The notes: generated by a model not told the origin, from the sequence alone. DNA of 64,000 bases from MWCR01 sp049325475 (GCA_049325475.1 JBMOLN010000004.1:182860-246859), one strand, 5' to 3'; positions 18,123-26,847 are shown, numbered from the stretch's first letter. Translations and numbers: made by a program.

Positions 18123-18165
18123 AGGGGGAGATGATCGCGCAGAACGCGGTCAAGGGGGTATCGAC
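18109..18165. repeat. CCCCCTTT-GGTT-AAAGGGGG hairpin and GATCGCG palindrome, right of DUF559
   Basis: A perfect 8-bp stem at 18109-18128 is followed by a gatcgcgcagaacgcggtc imperfect palindrome and aagggggta. The same two motif types occur together at 38.0-38.2 kb without a nuclease gene. Confidence 0.75.
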
Positions 18166-18195
18166 AAAAGCCCAAATATTTGATATTCTTGCGCC

Positions 18196-19032
18196 ATGCA
18201 AAAGATTCCGGGCAAACAAATCGCCAAGCAGATCCTTGCTGATTGCAAACAAGAGGTTAAAGAAAAGGCCCTGCGACCAAAGCTGGGCGTGATTTTGGTT
18301 GGCGATGACCCGGCATCGCATCTTTATGTTTCTTTGAAAGAAAGGGCGGCACAGGATGTTGGCGTTGCGACCGATGTTAGACGATTGCCGGCCGGTACGA
18401 GTGATGAGGAAATTATCAATATTATCAATGATTGGAACGAAGATCCGGCATTGACCGGAATACTGATCCAAGTTCCCCTTCCCGAGGGGCATGATACGGA
18501 AAAAATCATTGCCAGCATGGATCCGAAAAAGGATGCTGACGGTTTTCATCCCAAGAATATTGAGGCGTTAATGACTGGCGATGCAGCGATTCTATCTCCT
18601 CTTCATGAAGGGATCTTGAGATTGATTGCCCATACGCCGATAACTCCCAATCACGCTTACGCGATTATACTGGCCAACTCGCATACATTTGCCGACCCGT
18701 TGAAAAAATTATTGGAAAAAGCGGGCGCGGACGTTGATGTGATGCTGGCAAAAGAAAAAGACGATAAACAGTTGCGCGAGGCGGACATTGTGGTGTCGGC
18801 TATCGGCAAACCCGGAATAGTGAACGGTAATTCAGTCCGCGACGGAAGCTGTGTTATTGACGTTGGCATAACTAAGACGGCTGACGGAAAAGTCAAAGGA
18901 GATTTTGACGAAACGGGAACGGACGCATTGGAAGGGTGGTACTCGCCTGTTCCGGGCGGAGTGGGACCCATGACCGTATCATTGCTGATAAATAACGTTG
19001 TTAATCTTTGCAAAAACAAAAAAGAGTCGTGA
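18196..19032 (+). CDS. folD: Bifunctional methylene-THF dehydrogenase / cyclohydrolase FolD
   Basis: FolD converts 5,10-methylene-THF to 10-formyl-THF, feeding purine synthesis and initiator formylation. The 278 residues include LGVILVGDDPASHLYVSLKE with the catalytic lysine region, GILIQVPLPEG and the C-terminal PVPGGVGPMTVSLLINN. The central NAD(P)-binding half reads IILANSHTFADPLKK rather than the textbook GRS-x-VG-x-P form, a divergent substitution worth noting. TATTCT lies six bases before the ATG and there is no Shine-Dalgarno, so it is probably leaderless. A bidirectional hairpin follows. Confidence 0.93.
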   Translation: MQKIPGKQIAKQILADCKQEVKEKALRPKLGVILVGDDPASHLYVSLKERAAQDVGVATDVRRLPAGTSDEEIINIINDWNEDPALTGILIQVPLPEGHDTEKIIASMDPKKDADGFHPKNIEALMTGDAAILSPLHEGILRLIAHTPITPNHAYAIILANSHTFADPLKKLLEKAGADVDVMLAKEKDDKQLREADIVVSAIGKPGIVNGNSVRDGSCVIDVGITKTADGKVKGDFDETGTDALEGWYSPVPGGVGPMTVSLLINNVVNLCKNKKES

Positions 19033-19041
19033 GACTCTTTT
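19018..19041. terminator. Bidirectional terminator between folD and the gene at 19049
   Basis: AAAAGAGTC-gtga-GACTCTTTT forms a stem with A/T tracts on both sides, between convergent genes. The folD stop lies in it. Confidence 0.8.
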
Positions 19042-19048
19042 AAGACAA

Positions 19049-19465
19049 TCAAGAAACCTGCGGAATATCGGGCATGGTTTTGTGATAAGCATCCTGCCGG
19101 CGCATGACGCGCGCAATTACAAGAATCACGATGACTTCAAAAACCACCTGCACGAAGAATTCATATCTGAACACAGCTATGGAAAGCGGCGTGAAACCGT
19201 AAAAAGCGAAAACGATCTCGAGAAGCAACGTGACGAGAAACCAAGACAAAATAAACAGACCCAATTCTTTATCGGACGGAATGCGGAATTTAAAGGTAAA
19301 ATACGCAAACGGCGCGGCAACGAGAGCCGACAACAGCCAGCCGGCGGCCAATGAAAGCCAAATAATTCGCACATTGGCAAAAACATAACTGAAAAATACG
19401 AATATCATCAAAGTATTGACCAGCCACTTGCCCATGGGAATAAATAAATATTGATACCACTTCAT
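19049..19465 (-). CDS. Small polytopic membrane protein, unknown
   Basis: The 138 residues form about four hydrophobic helices (WLVNTLMIFVFFSYVFANV, IIWLSLAAGWLLSALVAAPF, LGLFILSWFLVTLLLEIVF, FFVQVVFEVIVILVIARVM). No family is recognised. It begins two bases after the stop of the amino-acid permease gene on the same strand, so the two are translationally close and probably co-expressed. The inner membrane location follows from the helices; its role is unknown. Confidence 0.65.
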   Translation of the reverse strand: MKWYQYLFIPMGKWLVNTLMIFVFFSYVFANVRIIWLSLAAGWLLSALVAAPFAYFTFKFRIPSDKELGLFILSWFLVTLLLEIVFAFYGFTPLSIAVFRYEFFVQVVFEVIVILVIARVMRRQDAYHKTMPDIPQVS

Positions 19466-19467
19466 AT

Positions 19468-20643
19468 TTAAATTAAAGATATTATATGCTCAAACATGAT
19501 ACCAAGCAATAAAATTGCGATCGGTATGGGCAAATAACTCCAAATTTTACGCATTAAGCCGTCCGGCTTGGGTTTTAATTTAATGAATTCCAGCAATGAA
19601 GACGGTTTCTTATCCGGCTCTCTTAAAATCCTGTAAGAGCACGAACATACAATAAGGCCATTCATCGCGGTCAGCACCGCGCCGACAAAACCTATCGTGG
19701 CCAAAAAACTTCTGGATACCAAAACATACAACAGCATGGGCATGACAACGGCGATTATCCAGGAAGGGACGCGTTGGATTTTTAGATCGATATGCAGCAA
19801 ATTCTGCATAGCCTGGGTAAAAGTAATATAAGAAGTAATCACGGCCAAAAGCCCCACACCCGGAATAAGCCACCAAAAAATTTCAGGGAATGCGGCTTGG
19901 ATATCTTGAACGCCGGTGATATTGGGATAAACCGATGCGATGGAAATGCCAAAAGCCCAGCTGATAATACCGGCGAAGAGGACAGCCAGGAACACGCCCA
20001 AGCGCGCTTGACTGCGCTGTTTGCCGGCCATGTCCAGAACATCCGGTAAAACCGTCATGGCCGTGGTGGCGAAAAATATAACGCCTATGGCTCCGGAAAA
20101 ACCGGATATGATGATTTCATGAGCTGTGCGCCAGTTGAAAAACGGAAATAAAATGGCGACAGTAAAAAGAATAAAACCTATAAGCAGCCACGTCAGCTCG
20201 CTTTCAACTTCAGTGACAAAATTATAACCGTAATATACGACCAGAGATCCCGCCCCCCAAAACATAACAGTCCAGATCCAATCCGGGTAATTATAATTAA
20301 GACCTTGGGCAATCATGGATAAAAACAAGCCTCCTAGAATTATATAAGCCAAAGCTGTTCCCGCGATTTTACCGAACATGCCCAGCAAAGCCACCCAATA
20401 AGCCTTGGGGCCGAGAATTTTTAAAGCGTAGCCGGGCAATCTATGCTTGCCGCGGACAGCGAATATTACATCAACATAGAGCAGGTTGAGAATAATAACC
20501 ATGATCAGGATTGCGAAAAATAAAATCGTTCCGCCCAAGATTCCGGTGTAAGAAAAAACAGCGGGCAAACCAAAAATACCCGCCCCGATTATCGTACCAA
20601 GCAAATTTAAAGATATTGGAAGAATTACTGATTTACCTTTCAT
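19468..20643 (-). CDS. Amino-acid permease (Trp/Tyr-type, APC superfamily)
   Basis: The 391-residue protein has about 11 hydrophobic helices. Its first helix carries LGTIIGAGIFGLPAVFSYTG, the broken-helix GAGIFGLP motif of the hydroxy/aromatic amino-acid permease family (TyrP/Mtr/TnaB). Such proteins take up aromatic or neutral amino acids by ion symport, which fits an organism that must import building blocks. The substrate cannot be read from sequence. The start at 20643 has an extended -10 (TGCTACAAT) ending 10 nt before the ATG and no Shine-Dalgarno. A small membrane protein follows at once. Confidence 0.82.
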   Translation of the reverse strand: MKGKSVILPISLNLLGTIIGAGIFGLPAVFSYTGILGGTILFFAILIMVIILNLLYVDVIFAVRGKHRLPGYALKILGPKAYWVALLGMFGKIAGTALAYIILGGLFLSMIAQGLNYNYPDWIWTVMFWGAGSLVVYYGYNFVTEVESELTWLLIGFILFTVAILFPFFNWRTAHEIIISGFSGAIGVIFFATTAMTVLPDVLDMAGKQRSQARLGVFLAVLFAGIISWAFGISIASVYPNITGVQDIQAAFPEIFWWLIPGVGLLAVITSYITFTQAMQNLLHIDLKIQRVPSWIIAVVMPMLLYVLVSRSFLATIGFVGAVLTAMNGLIVCSCSYRILREPDKKPSSLLEFIKLKPKPDGLMRKIWSYLPIPIAILLLGIMFEHIISLI

Positions 20644-20755
20644 CTATGCTTTAATTGTAGCATAAATACAATCATCTGATACACACACTATCCACAGCTA
20701 ATCAGGATTTTATCTTCTTGTGCGCGGATTCCTTAGCAGGTAGGTTTTAGCTTGT

Positions 20756-22261
20756 ATGCAAGACATGGAAAAAATCGTACCGCAAAACCTGGAAGCCGAG
20801 ATGTCCCTGCTCGGCGCTTTGCTCATAGATAAAGATGCCATGATTAAGGTTGGCGACCTGATTAATAACGACGATTTTTACGCGCCAAAGCATAAATACA
20901 TCTACGAGGTCATGGCCGAGCTTTACCGCAAGCACGAGCCCATAGATATTTTGTCGTTATCCAATAGATTGGAGGAGAAAAAAATTTTGGAAGAGATTGG
21001 AGGACGCGCATATCTTATACAGCTTTCCAATTCAGTGCCTACCGCGAGCCACGTGACCAATTACGCGAATATTATCCAAAAAAAATCCACTCTGCGCAGA
21101 CTGATAAGCGCAGCGCAGGAGATTACGGCATTGGGATTCAATGAATCGGAAGATGTTGAGCAGTCGCTTGATCAAGCGGAACAAAAACTTTTCAATGTTT
21201 CACAAAAATTTTTAAAAACAGCATTTACTCCGATAATGGACGTCTTGGATTCGGCTTTCGAAAGAATTGACGAGATCCACCGCGAAAAAGGCAAGTTAAG
21301 GGGAGTTCCGACCGGTTATGCGGATCTGGATCAGCTCCTGGGCGGACTGCAAAAAAGCGATTTGGTTATTTTGGCGGCGCGCCCTTCTTGCGGCAAAACT
21401 TCATTTTCACTCGATATAATGAGGACTGCGGCCGTGAAACATAAAATTCCCGTGGGTTATTTTTCTCTCGAGATGAGCAAAGAGCAGGTTGTTGACCGTT
21501 TGATCTGCGCGGAGGCGAATGTTGATTTGTGGAAGATGAAGACCGGGCGTCTGACAGATCAAGGCGAGCATGATGATTTTACGCGCATCGGGCATGCCAT
21601 AGGCGTTTTATCCGAAGCTCCGATTTACATTGACGATACCGCATCGGCCAATATTATGGAGATAAGAACCAAAGCCCGCCGCTTGCAGATGGAGCATGGA
21701 CTCGGTTTTGTGATTATCGACTACTTGCAGCTTATGGAATCGCGAGGCGGGGGTACGGATAACAGAGTGCAGGAAGTCGCGGAAATAACCCGCGGACTTA
21801 AATCCATAGCCCGCGAACTAAATGTGCCGGTTTTGGCGCTTTCACAGCTATCCCGCGCCGTTGAGCAGACAAAGCCGGCCATTCCCAAGCTATCGCATTT
21901 GCGTGAGTCGGGTTCTATTGAGCAGGATGCCGACGTGGTCATGTTTATTTATCGCAAGGCCGCTGACAAAAATTATCGTTTGGAAGATTTGTCTCCCGAA
22001 GAAAGAAATTTGGCGGAAATTCATGTGGCGAAACATAGAAACGGTCCGACGGGTGTTGTTAAATTATACTTTGACGCCTCCAGAGCAAGTTTCCGCAATC
22101 TGGCCAAACAGCATGGCGCGAATGCGCATGGCTTGCCAGCCGCAACAGCGAGTCCGGCGATGTCTGCACCGCCGGCCATGGGCAATTTGCCTCCGGGACC
22201 CGAGCCGTTCGATCCCCATACTCCGATTACCAATACTCCCCCGCCCGCCAGCGCGGGATAG
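20756..22261 (+). CDS. dnaB: Replicative DNA helicase DnaB
   Basis: DnaB is the hexameric helicase of the replication fork. The 501 residues comprise the N-terminal helical domain (PQNLEAEMSLLGALLIDKDA), a linker, and the RecA-type domain with Walker A AARPSCGKTSF. It also carries SLEMSKEQVVDRLIC, FVIIDYLQLM (Walker B) and LSQLSRAVEQ, then SHLRESGSIEQDADVVMFIYR and HRNGPTG. No intein is present. The C-terminal 60 residues are Pro/Ala-rich and look disordered. Two Met codons (20756, 20765) could start it; no clear Shine-Dalgarno. Length and motifs are complete. Confidence 0.97.
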   Translation: MQDMEKIVPQNLEAEMSLLGALLIDKDAMIKVGDLINNDDFYAPKHKYIYEVMAELYRKHEPIDILSLSNRLEEKKILEEIGGRAYLIQLSNSVPTASHVTNYANIIQKKSTLRRLISAAQEITALGFNESEDVEQSLDQAEQKLFNVSQKFLKTAFTPIMDVLDSAFERIDEIHREKGKLRGVPTGYADLDQLLGGLQKSDLVILAARPSCGKTSFSLDIMRTAAVKHKIPVGYFSLEMSKEQVVDRLICAEANVDLWKMKTGRLTDQGEHDDFTRIGHAIGVLSEAPIYIDDTASANIMEIRTKARRLQMEHGLGFVIIDYLQLMESRGGGTDNRVQEVAEITRGLKSIARELNVPVLALSQLSRAVEQTKPAIPKLSHLRESGSIEQDADVVMFIYRKAADKNYRLEDLSPEERNLAEIHVAKHRNGPTGVVKLYFDASRASFRNLAKQHGANAHGLPAATASPAMSAPPAMGNLPPGPEPFDPHTPITNTPPPASAG

Positions 22262-22264
22262 CAG

Positions 22265-22289
22265 ACCCTTGCAAAAAAGGGGCTTTTTG
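22265..22289 (+). terminator. Terminator after dnaB
   Basis: CCCTT...AAGGG with a short loop followed by GCTTTTTGC, directly downstream of the dnaB stop. Confidence 0.65.
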
Positions 22290-22299
22290 CTAAACTAAA

Positions 22300-22500
22300 T
22301 CTACCTAAATAACCAATAACCAAGTTCCAATAACCAATAAATGATCAATTTTAAATATTCAATGACCAGTAATTATCGATTATAAAATATCGCGTAGCGA
22401 TTCCTGCATTGATTATTGTCCCGCATCAAATTAAAGTATATATTTTGCGGGATCCCGCCGGACGGCGTGGATTTTGTTGGTTATTGGTAATTGCAAGTTT
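22300..22500. repeat. Word-repeat spacer (AATAACCAAT / ATCGCGTAGCGAT)
   Basis: Near-tandem aaccaataaccaagttcc words are followed by tatcgcgtagcgattcctgc, which closely matches tatcgtgtagcgattccagc at 35.0 kb. No gene is visible apart from an unsupported upstream extension of ybaB. Confidence 0.6.
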
Positions 22501-22501
22501 T

Positions 22502-22816
22502 ATGTTCAACAAATTAAAACAATTTCAAGATTTGCGCTCCAAGGCAAAACAAATGCAAAGCGAGCTAGCAAAAATCACCGCCGAAGGTTCTGCCGGCTGG
22601 GGCAAGGTTAAAGTCAAGGTAAACGGCAATCAAAAAGTCCTGGATTTGACGATTGATGACGAAGTCATGAACGACAAAGATAAATTGCAAAATTTGATAA
22701 AGGAGGCGGTAAACGATGCCATGGAAAAACTGCAAAAACAGATGGCTTCCAATATGAAGGATCTGGGCGGTTTGGATTTGGCGCAAGAAATTCAGGGAAT
22801 GATGGGAAAACAATAA
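22502..22816 (+). CDS. ybaB: YbaB/EbfC nucleoid-associated protein
   Basis: The 104-residue protein MFNKLKQFQDLRSKAKQMQ... is a typical YbaB: an N-terminal coiled helix, a central strand region GKVKVKVNGNQKVLDLTID, then AVNDAMEKLQKQM. Family dimers bind DNA and are usually encoded next to recR, as here (recR begins 126 bases later). The ATG at 22502 is chosen over an upstream one at 22409 because the latter reads through repetitive spacer and lacks homology. No Shine-Dalgarno is visible. Confidence 0.92.
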   Translation: MFNKLKQFQDLRSKAKQMQSELAKITAEGSAGWGKVKVKVNGNQKVLDLTIDDEVMNDKDKLQNLIKEAVNDAMEKLQKQMASNMKDLGGLDLAQEIQGMMGKQ

Positions 22817-22821
22817 TTACG

Positions 22822-22940
22822 AATTAACAATTGCCAATTAACAATGTTGGCGGCCTTTGGCATCATTAAAAAATATAATCGATTTCGAGCTGAACTCGAT
22901 TCATTAGTTGGTAATTCGTAATCGGTAATTGGCAATTAAG
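22822..22940. repeat. Word-repeat spacer between ybaB and recR
   Basis: Near-repeats of ttaacaattgccaattaaca and ggtaattcgtaatcggtaat flank the small palindrome-like tcgagctgaactcga. No gene. Confidence 0.6.
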
Positions 22941-22942
22941 TT

Positions 22943-23545
22943 ATGTTAGTTCCCCGCTCCATTGATGAATTAGCCAGAATGTTTGACAGATTGCCCGGAG
23001 TTGGACCGCGGGCGGCTTTAAGGTATGCGTATTGGATGGCCAAACAGCCCAAAACATTGATTGCGCAGTTTGCAGAAACATTGCAGCGTCTGGCAGAGCA
23101 GATCCGGGCCTGCGAAGTCTGCGGAGCGTGGACCGACCAGAGCCCTTGTTCAATTTGTACCGAAAGTCAGCGAGACGATGCGGTACTTTGCGTTGTTGCA
23201 AACAGCCAAGACATTCGAGTTTTGGAGGAAGCCGGAGTTTACAGAGGGCGCTACCATGTCTTGGGAGGCTTAATTGACCCGATCGAAGGCAAAGCCGCTG
23301 AAAATCTGCGCATGCCGCAATTGCTAAATCGCCTGCGTGACACGCAGAGACCGATTAAAGAGTTGATTTTAGCCCTTGATCCGGATGTCAGCGGTGATAC
23401 GACGGCATTGTATATCACGCGGCAAATCGGCGATACGCCGATTACGGTGAGCAGGCTGGCTCGAGGAATTCCAACGGGCGCGCAGATCGAGTATGCGGAC
23501 GAGGCGACAATTACGGATGCCTACTTAAACCGCAAGAAAAACTAA
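22943..23545 (+). CDS. recR: Recombination protein RecR
   Basis: RecR forms a DNA-encircling clamp that with RecO loads RecA at gaps. The 200 residues carry the helix-hairpin-helix start (MFDRLPGVGPRAALRYAYW) and a four-cysteine zinc motif (CEVCGAWTDQSPCSIC). The Toprim domain follows with LCVVANSQDIRVLEEAG, ILALDPDVSGDTTALYI and the C-terminal RLARGIPTGAQIEYADEATI. It sits downstream of ybaB as in most bacteria. No Shine-Dalgarno is visible before the ATG at 22943. Confident. Confidence 0.97.
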   Translation: MLVPRSIDELARMFDRLPGVGPRAALRYAYWMAKQPKTLIAQFAETLQRLAEQIRACEVCGAWTDQSPCSICTESQRDDAVLCVVANSQDIRVLEEAGVYRGRYHVLGGLIDPIEGKAAENLRMPQLLNRLRDTQRPIKELILALDPDVSGDTTALYITRQIGDTPITVSRLARGIPTGAQIEYADEATITDAYLNRKKN

Positions 23546-23634
23546 AAACATAAAACCACAAACTGCAAATTTGGAAAATATTATTTATCCGTAAGGATTC
23601 TTAATTTGAAGTTTTGAGTTTTGTATCTGGAGTT

Positions 23635-23661
23635 TAAAAAATTGGCTTAGCCAATTTTTTT
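23635..23661. terminator. Bidirectional terminator between recR and rplU
   Basis: AAAAAATTGGCT / AGCCAATTTTTT forms an AT-flanked stem between convergent genes. The rplU stop codon is part of it. Confidence 0.8.
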
Positions 23662-23958
23662 GATTTGTACTTTTGTGAATTCCTGTCTGTGATTAATGCG
23701 TTTCTTGTAGCGGATCTTGTTCTTATATTTAACGGTTGTGACTTTTTTGCCGCGGCCTTGTTCAACGATCTCCGCGGAGATCTTTGTGTCCAGATTCGGA
23801 GTACCGACGTCAACTTTGGATCCGTCATCTTCGGCAATTAAAAGCACTTTGTCAAAAGTGACCGCATCGCCTTTTTGGCCTTTGATTTTTTCGATTTTAA
23901 GCTCGTCGCCTTCTTTGGCGATATATTGCTTGCCACCGGTTGCTATTACTGCAAACAT
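23647..23958 (-). CDS. rplU: 50S ribosomal protein bL21
   Basis: bL21 binds 23S rRNA near L20 in the large subunit. The 103-residue chain MFAVIATGGKQYIAKEGDEL... has the characteristic start, then RGKKVTTVKYKNKIRYKKRINHRQ and a C-terminal KVQIKKIG. Upstream in-frame ATGs exist, but this one gives the exact family N-terminus. It is preceded by TATTAT with 9 nt to the ATG and no Shine-Dalgarno. Its usual partner rpmA (L27) is not adjacent here. Confidence 0.96.
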   Translation of the reverse strand: MFAVIATGGKQYIAKEGDELKIEKIKGQKGDAVTFDKVLLIAEDDGSKVDVGTPNLDTKISAEIVEQGRGKKVTTVKYKNKIRYKKRINHRQEFTKVQIKKIG

Positions 23959-24068
23959 AGTGCGCCTATAATAAACGAAGCTTAGCGAAATGTCAAATCG
24001 GCCAATCGTCCTGCGTCGCCCGTCCCACGTACCACGTTGTGGATAGTATATTTGGCTTGATTGAGCGT

Positions 24069-24091
24069 AAAAAAATCCTCCGAGAGGAGGA
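24069..24091 (-). terminator. Terminator of the GGDEF gene
   Basis: On the minus strand TCCTCC-tctc-GGAGGA is followed by seven T, just after the stop at 24098. Confidence 0.85.
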
Positions 24092-24097
24092 GATTGG

Positions 24098-25063
24098 TTA
24101 AGGAAGTGTACAGATGCGGCCCTTGCCGCCGGTTTTGGCGGCTCTCTTCGCATCCTCGGCCAAGGTGAGAATTTGTGTGAAGGCCGGATTTTTCGAAGAT
24201 AGTACGGACATCCCCAAAGAAGCGCTTACACAATACTTGCCGCCGTCGGGAAGATTTTTTTGTATCCTCGACAGCGAGTGATGCAGATTGGCGGCGATGC
24301 GCATCATCACGTCATAGTCTATGCCTTCGGCTATCACAATAAATTCATCGCCTCCGAGCCTGGCCAACTGGCAATACCGCGGCAGAGCAAAACGCATGGC
24401 TTCGGCGGCTTCACGTATCAGTGCGTCGCCCTTCAGAAAACCCGCCAAATCATTATAAAGTTTAAAATTGTCGAAATCCAAAAAAATAAGGCCGACCTTG
24501 ATTTCCTGCAACCGCGCGCGCCGCATAATATTTTCCAAAAAATTATGGAACCAGCGGCGGTTGTAACATCCGGTCAGCTGGTCGGTATTGGCTTGGCGGT
24601 CGAGTTCCTTTTGCTGCTCAACCTCGGTAGTGATATCGGTACAGGTGCAAAGAATTCGAGCCAAAACTCCGTTTAGACTGACGCCCTGTGCGGAGGCTGA
24701 TATTTCGACCGTTTTACCGGATAATGTTTTTATGCGCATGCGCTGTGAGATGATGCTGCGCCCCTCCAGAACGGCTTTCCGCAATTCCTCACCCGCGGCT
24801 CCGCCGTCAATTCCGTAAATCATGGCCAATAAATCAATATTACCCGCTTTGACCTCTGATTTTGAGATTCCGAACATAACCTCGCAAGCCGGGTTCATGT
24901 AGGTAATCCGCCCGTCGCTGCGCATGGCAAATACGCCATCGGCGATGGCGCCCAATATGTTCATGAGGAGCAAGCGCTGTTCTTCGACCCACGCTTGCCT
25001 GTCTTCTTCATTTGATCCCGGAGGAGGAGAGGTGGGAAAAGCGTTCTTTCCGGAGTCGGTCAT
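24098..25063 (-). CDS. PAS-GGDEF diguanylate cyclase
   Basis: It is predicted to make cyclic di-GMP from two GTP. The ATG at 25063 is used because AAAGGAG sits 7 bases upstream; the one at 25069 is too close to that site. The 321 residues comprise a PAS domain (about 30-150: AIADGVFAMRSDGRITYMNPA), a linking helix and a GGDEF domain (about 160-310) with the active-site motif ARLGGDEFIVI. No RxxD inhibitory site precedes the GGDEF, and no transmembrane helix is present, so it is a soluble sensor. No c-di-GMP receptor or EAL/HD-GYP phosphodiesterase is visible in this window. Diguanylate cyclases are uncommon in reduced CPR genomes. Confidence 0.92.
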   Translation of the reverse strand: MTDSGKNAFPTSPPPGSNEEDRQAWVEEQRLLLMNILGAIADGVFAMRSDGRITYMNPACEVMFGISKSEVKAGNIDLLAMIYGIDGGAAGEELRKAVLEGRSIISQRMRIKTLSGKTVEISASAQGVSLNGVLARILCTCTDITTEVEQQKELDRQANTDQLTGCYNRRWFHNFLENIMRRARLQEIKVGLIFLDFDNFKLYNDLAGFLKGDALIREAAEAMRFALPRYCQLARLGGDEFIVIAEGIDYDVMMRIAANLHHSLSRIQKNLPDGGKYCVSASLGMSVLSSKNPAFTQILTLAEDAKRAAKTGGKGRICTLP

Positions 25064-25094
25064 CTTCATTCTCCTTTGAATGTGCCGGTATATA

Positions 25095-25200
25095 AAAACA
25101 CGCTTAGCGTTAGACGTCAAACGTTAATAGTTAAAAGTCAAAAATTCAAAGTATAAAGAGTATAAAAAAAATTTGGAAATACCGGCTTTTCCAAGTTTCT
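25095..25200. repeat. Word-repeat spacer
   Basis: gcttagcgttagacgtcaaa is followed by gttaatagttaaaagtcaaa, degenerate variants of one word. No gene. Confidence 0.5.
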
Positions 25201-25223
25201 CTCTGCTTGTGACTTTATGCCTG

Positions 25224-25757
25224 TCACCGGATGGTAATCTTATCCCCTTTTTTCCATGAAAGACGGTCCGCGGTTCCGGCTGGGACTTCCAGTACCATGT
25301 CAGCAGGCACGCGCGATGTGTAAGAAGCCGGCCAGATAACGGATTGTTGAGCCGGCATGTTTTTGGCGATTTCAACTATAGCTCCGTTATTGATGAAAAT
25401 CATATCCAGATCAAAGAGCATGTCCTTCATCCAAAATCTTTGGATAATCGAATCACTAAAAACAAATAGCATCCCTTGATCTGATTGCAGTTTTTGACGA
25501 TCTGACAGACCTTGGCTTTGCTCGTTAGACGAATCCGCGATGGCGACGTTAAAAACATGGCCATTGACGCTGATCTGATGCTTGTAATATAAAAAATCAG
25601 CAGACCAGAGATTTTGTTCGGTTTTTTGCAGGGAGACAACTGCGGCCGGCGTCAGGATTATCACTATTAGGATAATCACCGTGAGAATAAGTAATAAAAA
25701 TAAGTAGTTTTTATTACATAATTTGCAGTTGGGACTGATTTGGATGTTATTTTTCAT
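25224..25757 (-). CDS. DUF192 protein with N-terminal membrane anchor
   Basis: The 177 residues comprise a hydrophobic helix at about 18-42 (YLFLLLILTVIILIVIILTPA) and an extracytoplasmic DUF192 domain. The domain carries FNVAIADSSNEQSQGLSDRQKLQSDQGMLFVF, then FWMKDMLFDLDMIFI, and a C-terminal VLEVPAGTADR. DUF192 proteins are small beta-barrel proteins of unknown function, widespread as exported proteins. The gene overlaps the upstream glycosyltransferase gene by 11 bp, so the pair is an operon. Confidence 0.88.
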   Translation of the reverse strand: MKNNIQISPNCKLCNKNYLFLLLILTVIILIVIILTPAAVVSLQKTEQNLWSADFLYYKHQISVNGHVFNVAIADSSNEQSQGLSDRQKLQSDQGMLFVFSDSIIQRFWMKDMLFDLDMIFINNGAIVEIAKNMPAQQSVIWPASYTSRVPADMVLEVPAGTADRLSWKKGDKITIR

Positions 25758-26847
25758 TGGGCTTGGGAAGTTTTCTCTGAATCGCTCTGTCAGCCAGCCA
25801 GGAAATCATCAGCGTCAGCATAATCAGAATGAGCACTAAAAACATTTTACCACGTGTTTGCAGAAAAAGCGCCGCGAATCCGGCCGAAGCGGAAATTAGC
25901 CAGAAAAGATGCACTGTACGGCGGTGAGACAATCCGGCAGCAAGCAGACGAAAATGCAAATGCGTTGAGTCTCCCTTAAACCAAGGCCGGTGCTCGCGCA
26001 TGCGGCGAAGGACCACGAAGGCCACGTCAGCGATTGGGATGGCCAGAACAGCGAGGGCGATTGCGACTTTGGCGCTGGAGACAATGGCCAAGAAACCGAG
26101 GCAGAAGCCGGCTAGAGTGCTGCCGCCCTCACCGAGATACTGTTTTGCAGGATGGCGGTTATGCGGTAAAAATCCGGCAAATGACCCGGCAACCATGGAT
26201 GCCAGTATGGTTGTTGACGGCTGGTAAAATGCGGGTATGGCCGAGAGCAAGCCGACCATGGAGGCGCCGATAACGGCTATGCCCGAGACCAGGCCGTCCA
26301 AGCCGTCAGTGAGTTTGGTAGCGTAGACCGCGACCATGAGCCAGGCGACTGTTAGCAGGTCATTAGGCAATGATATGGTTAGTGAGGCGATATCGATTTG
26401 CCACCAGTTTAAAAAAAGCGGAGCGGAATTTGTAGGATCAGTGACATGGACGATTGTAGTGCCGGTCAGCACGACGATAATCGCCGCAGCAAAAGGAAAC
26501 AGAATACTTTGCCATGCTTTGAGTTCCAGCCAGTCATCCAATGCTCCGCCAATTGCAAGCAATGCGATGCCGATCGAAAAGCCTATAAGCTGTAAAGGCG
26601 AGATTTTGCCGATCCAAAAATCCGTAAACAATCCAAAGATTGCAATGGCGATGAGCAATGTGAAGCCGATTCCCAATCCTCCCAAAAAAGGGATGGGACC
26701 GGGCTGGATTTTACGTGTCTTTTTGGGCTCATCCATTATTTTGAGTCTGACGGATATTGCCCGGCTGATTTTACTTAATAAAAAAGACGCCACAGTCACT
26801 GCGGTGAAGACAATCAGCGTATAAAAAGCAAGATTTTGCCACGACAT
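25747..26847 (-). CDS. Polyprenyl-phosphate sugar-1-phosphate transferase (WecA/TagO/MraY family)
   Basis: This polytopic enzyme (366 residues, about 10 helices) attaches a sugar-1-phosphate to a polyprenyl-phosphate carrier, starting synthesis of a surface polymer. Visible motifs are MDEPKKTRKIQPGPIPFLGGLGIG (first loop), KLTDGLDGLVSGIAVIGA (Asp-rich catalytic loop), and GEGGSTLAGFCLGF with GDSTHLHFRLLAAGLSHRRTV (the HxH-type loop of WecA-like members). The residues before DGLDG read YATKLT, lacking the common Asn. The HxH loop favours a WecA/TagO type over MraY. The substrate is not known. It overlaps the DUF192 gene by 11 bp. Confidence 0.85.
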   Translation of the reverse strand: MSWQNLAFYTLIVFTAVTVASFLLSKISRAISVRLKIMDEPKKTRKIQPGPIPFLGGLGIGFTLLIAIAIFGLFTDFWIGKISPLQLIGFSIGIALLAIGGALDDWLELKAWQSILFPFAAAIIVVLTGTTIVHVTDPTNSAPLFLNWWQIDIASLTISLPNDLLTVAWLMVAVYATKLTDGLDGLVSGIAVIGASMVGLLSAIPAFYQPSTTILASMVAGSFAGFLPHNRHPAKQYLGEGGSTLAGFCLGFLAIVSSAKVAIALAVLAIPIADVAFVVLRRMREHRPWFKGDSTHLHFRLLAAGLSHRRTVHLFWLISASAGFAALFLQTRGKMFLVLILIMLTLMISWLADRAIQRKLPKPNEK

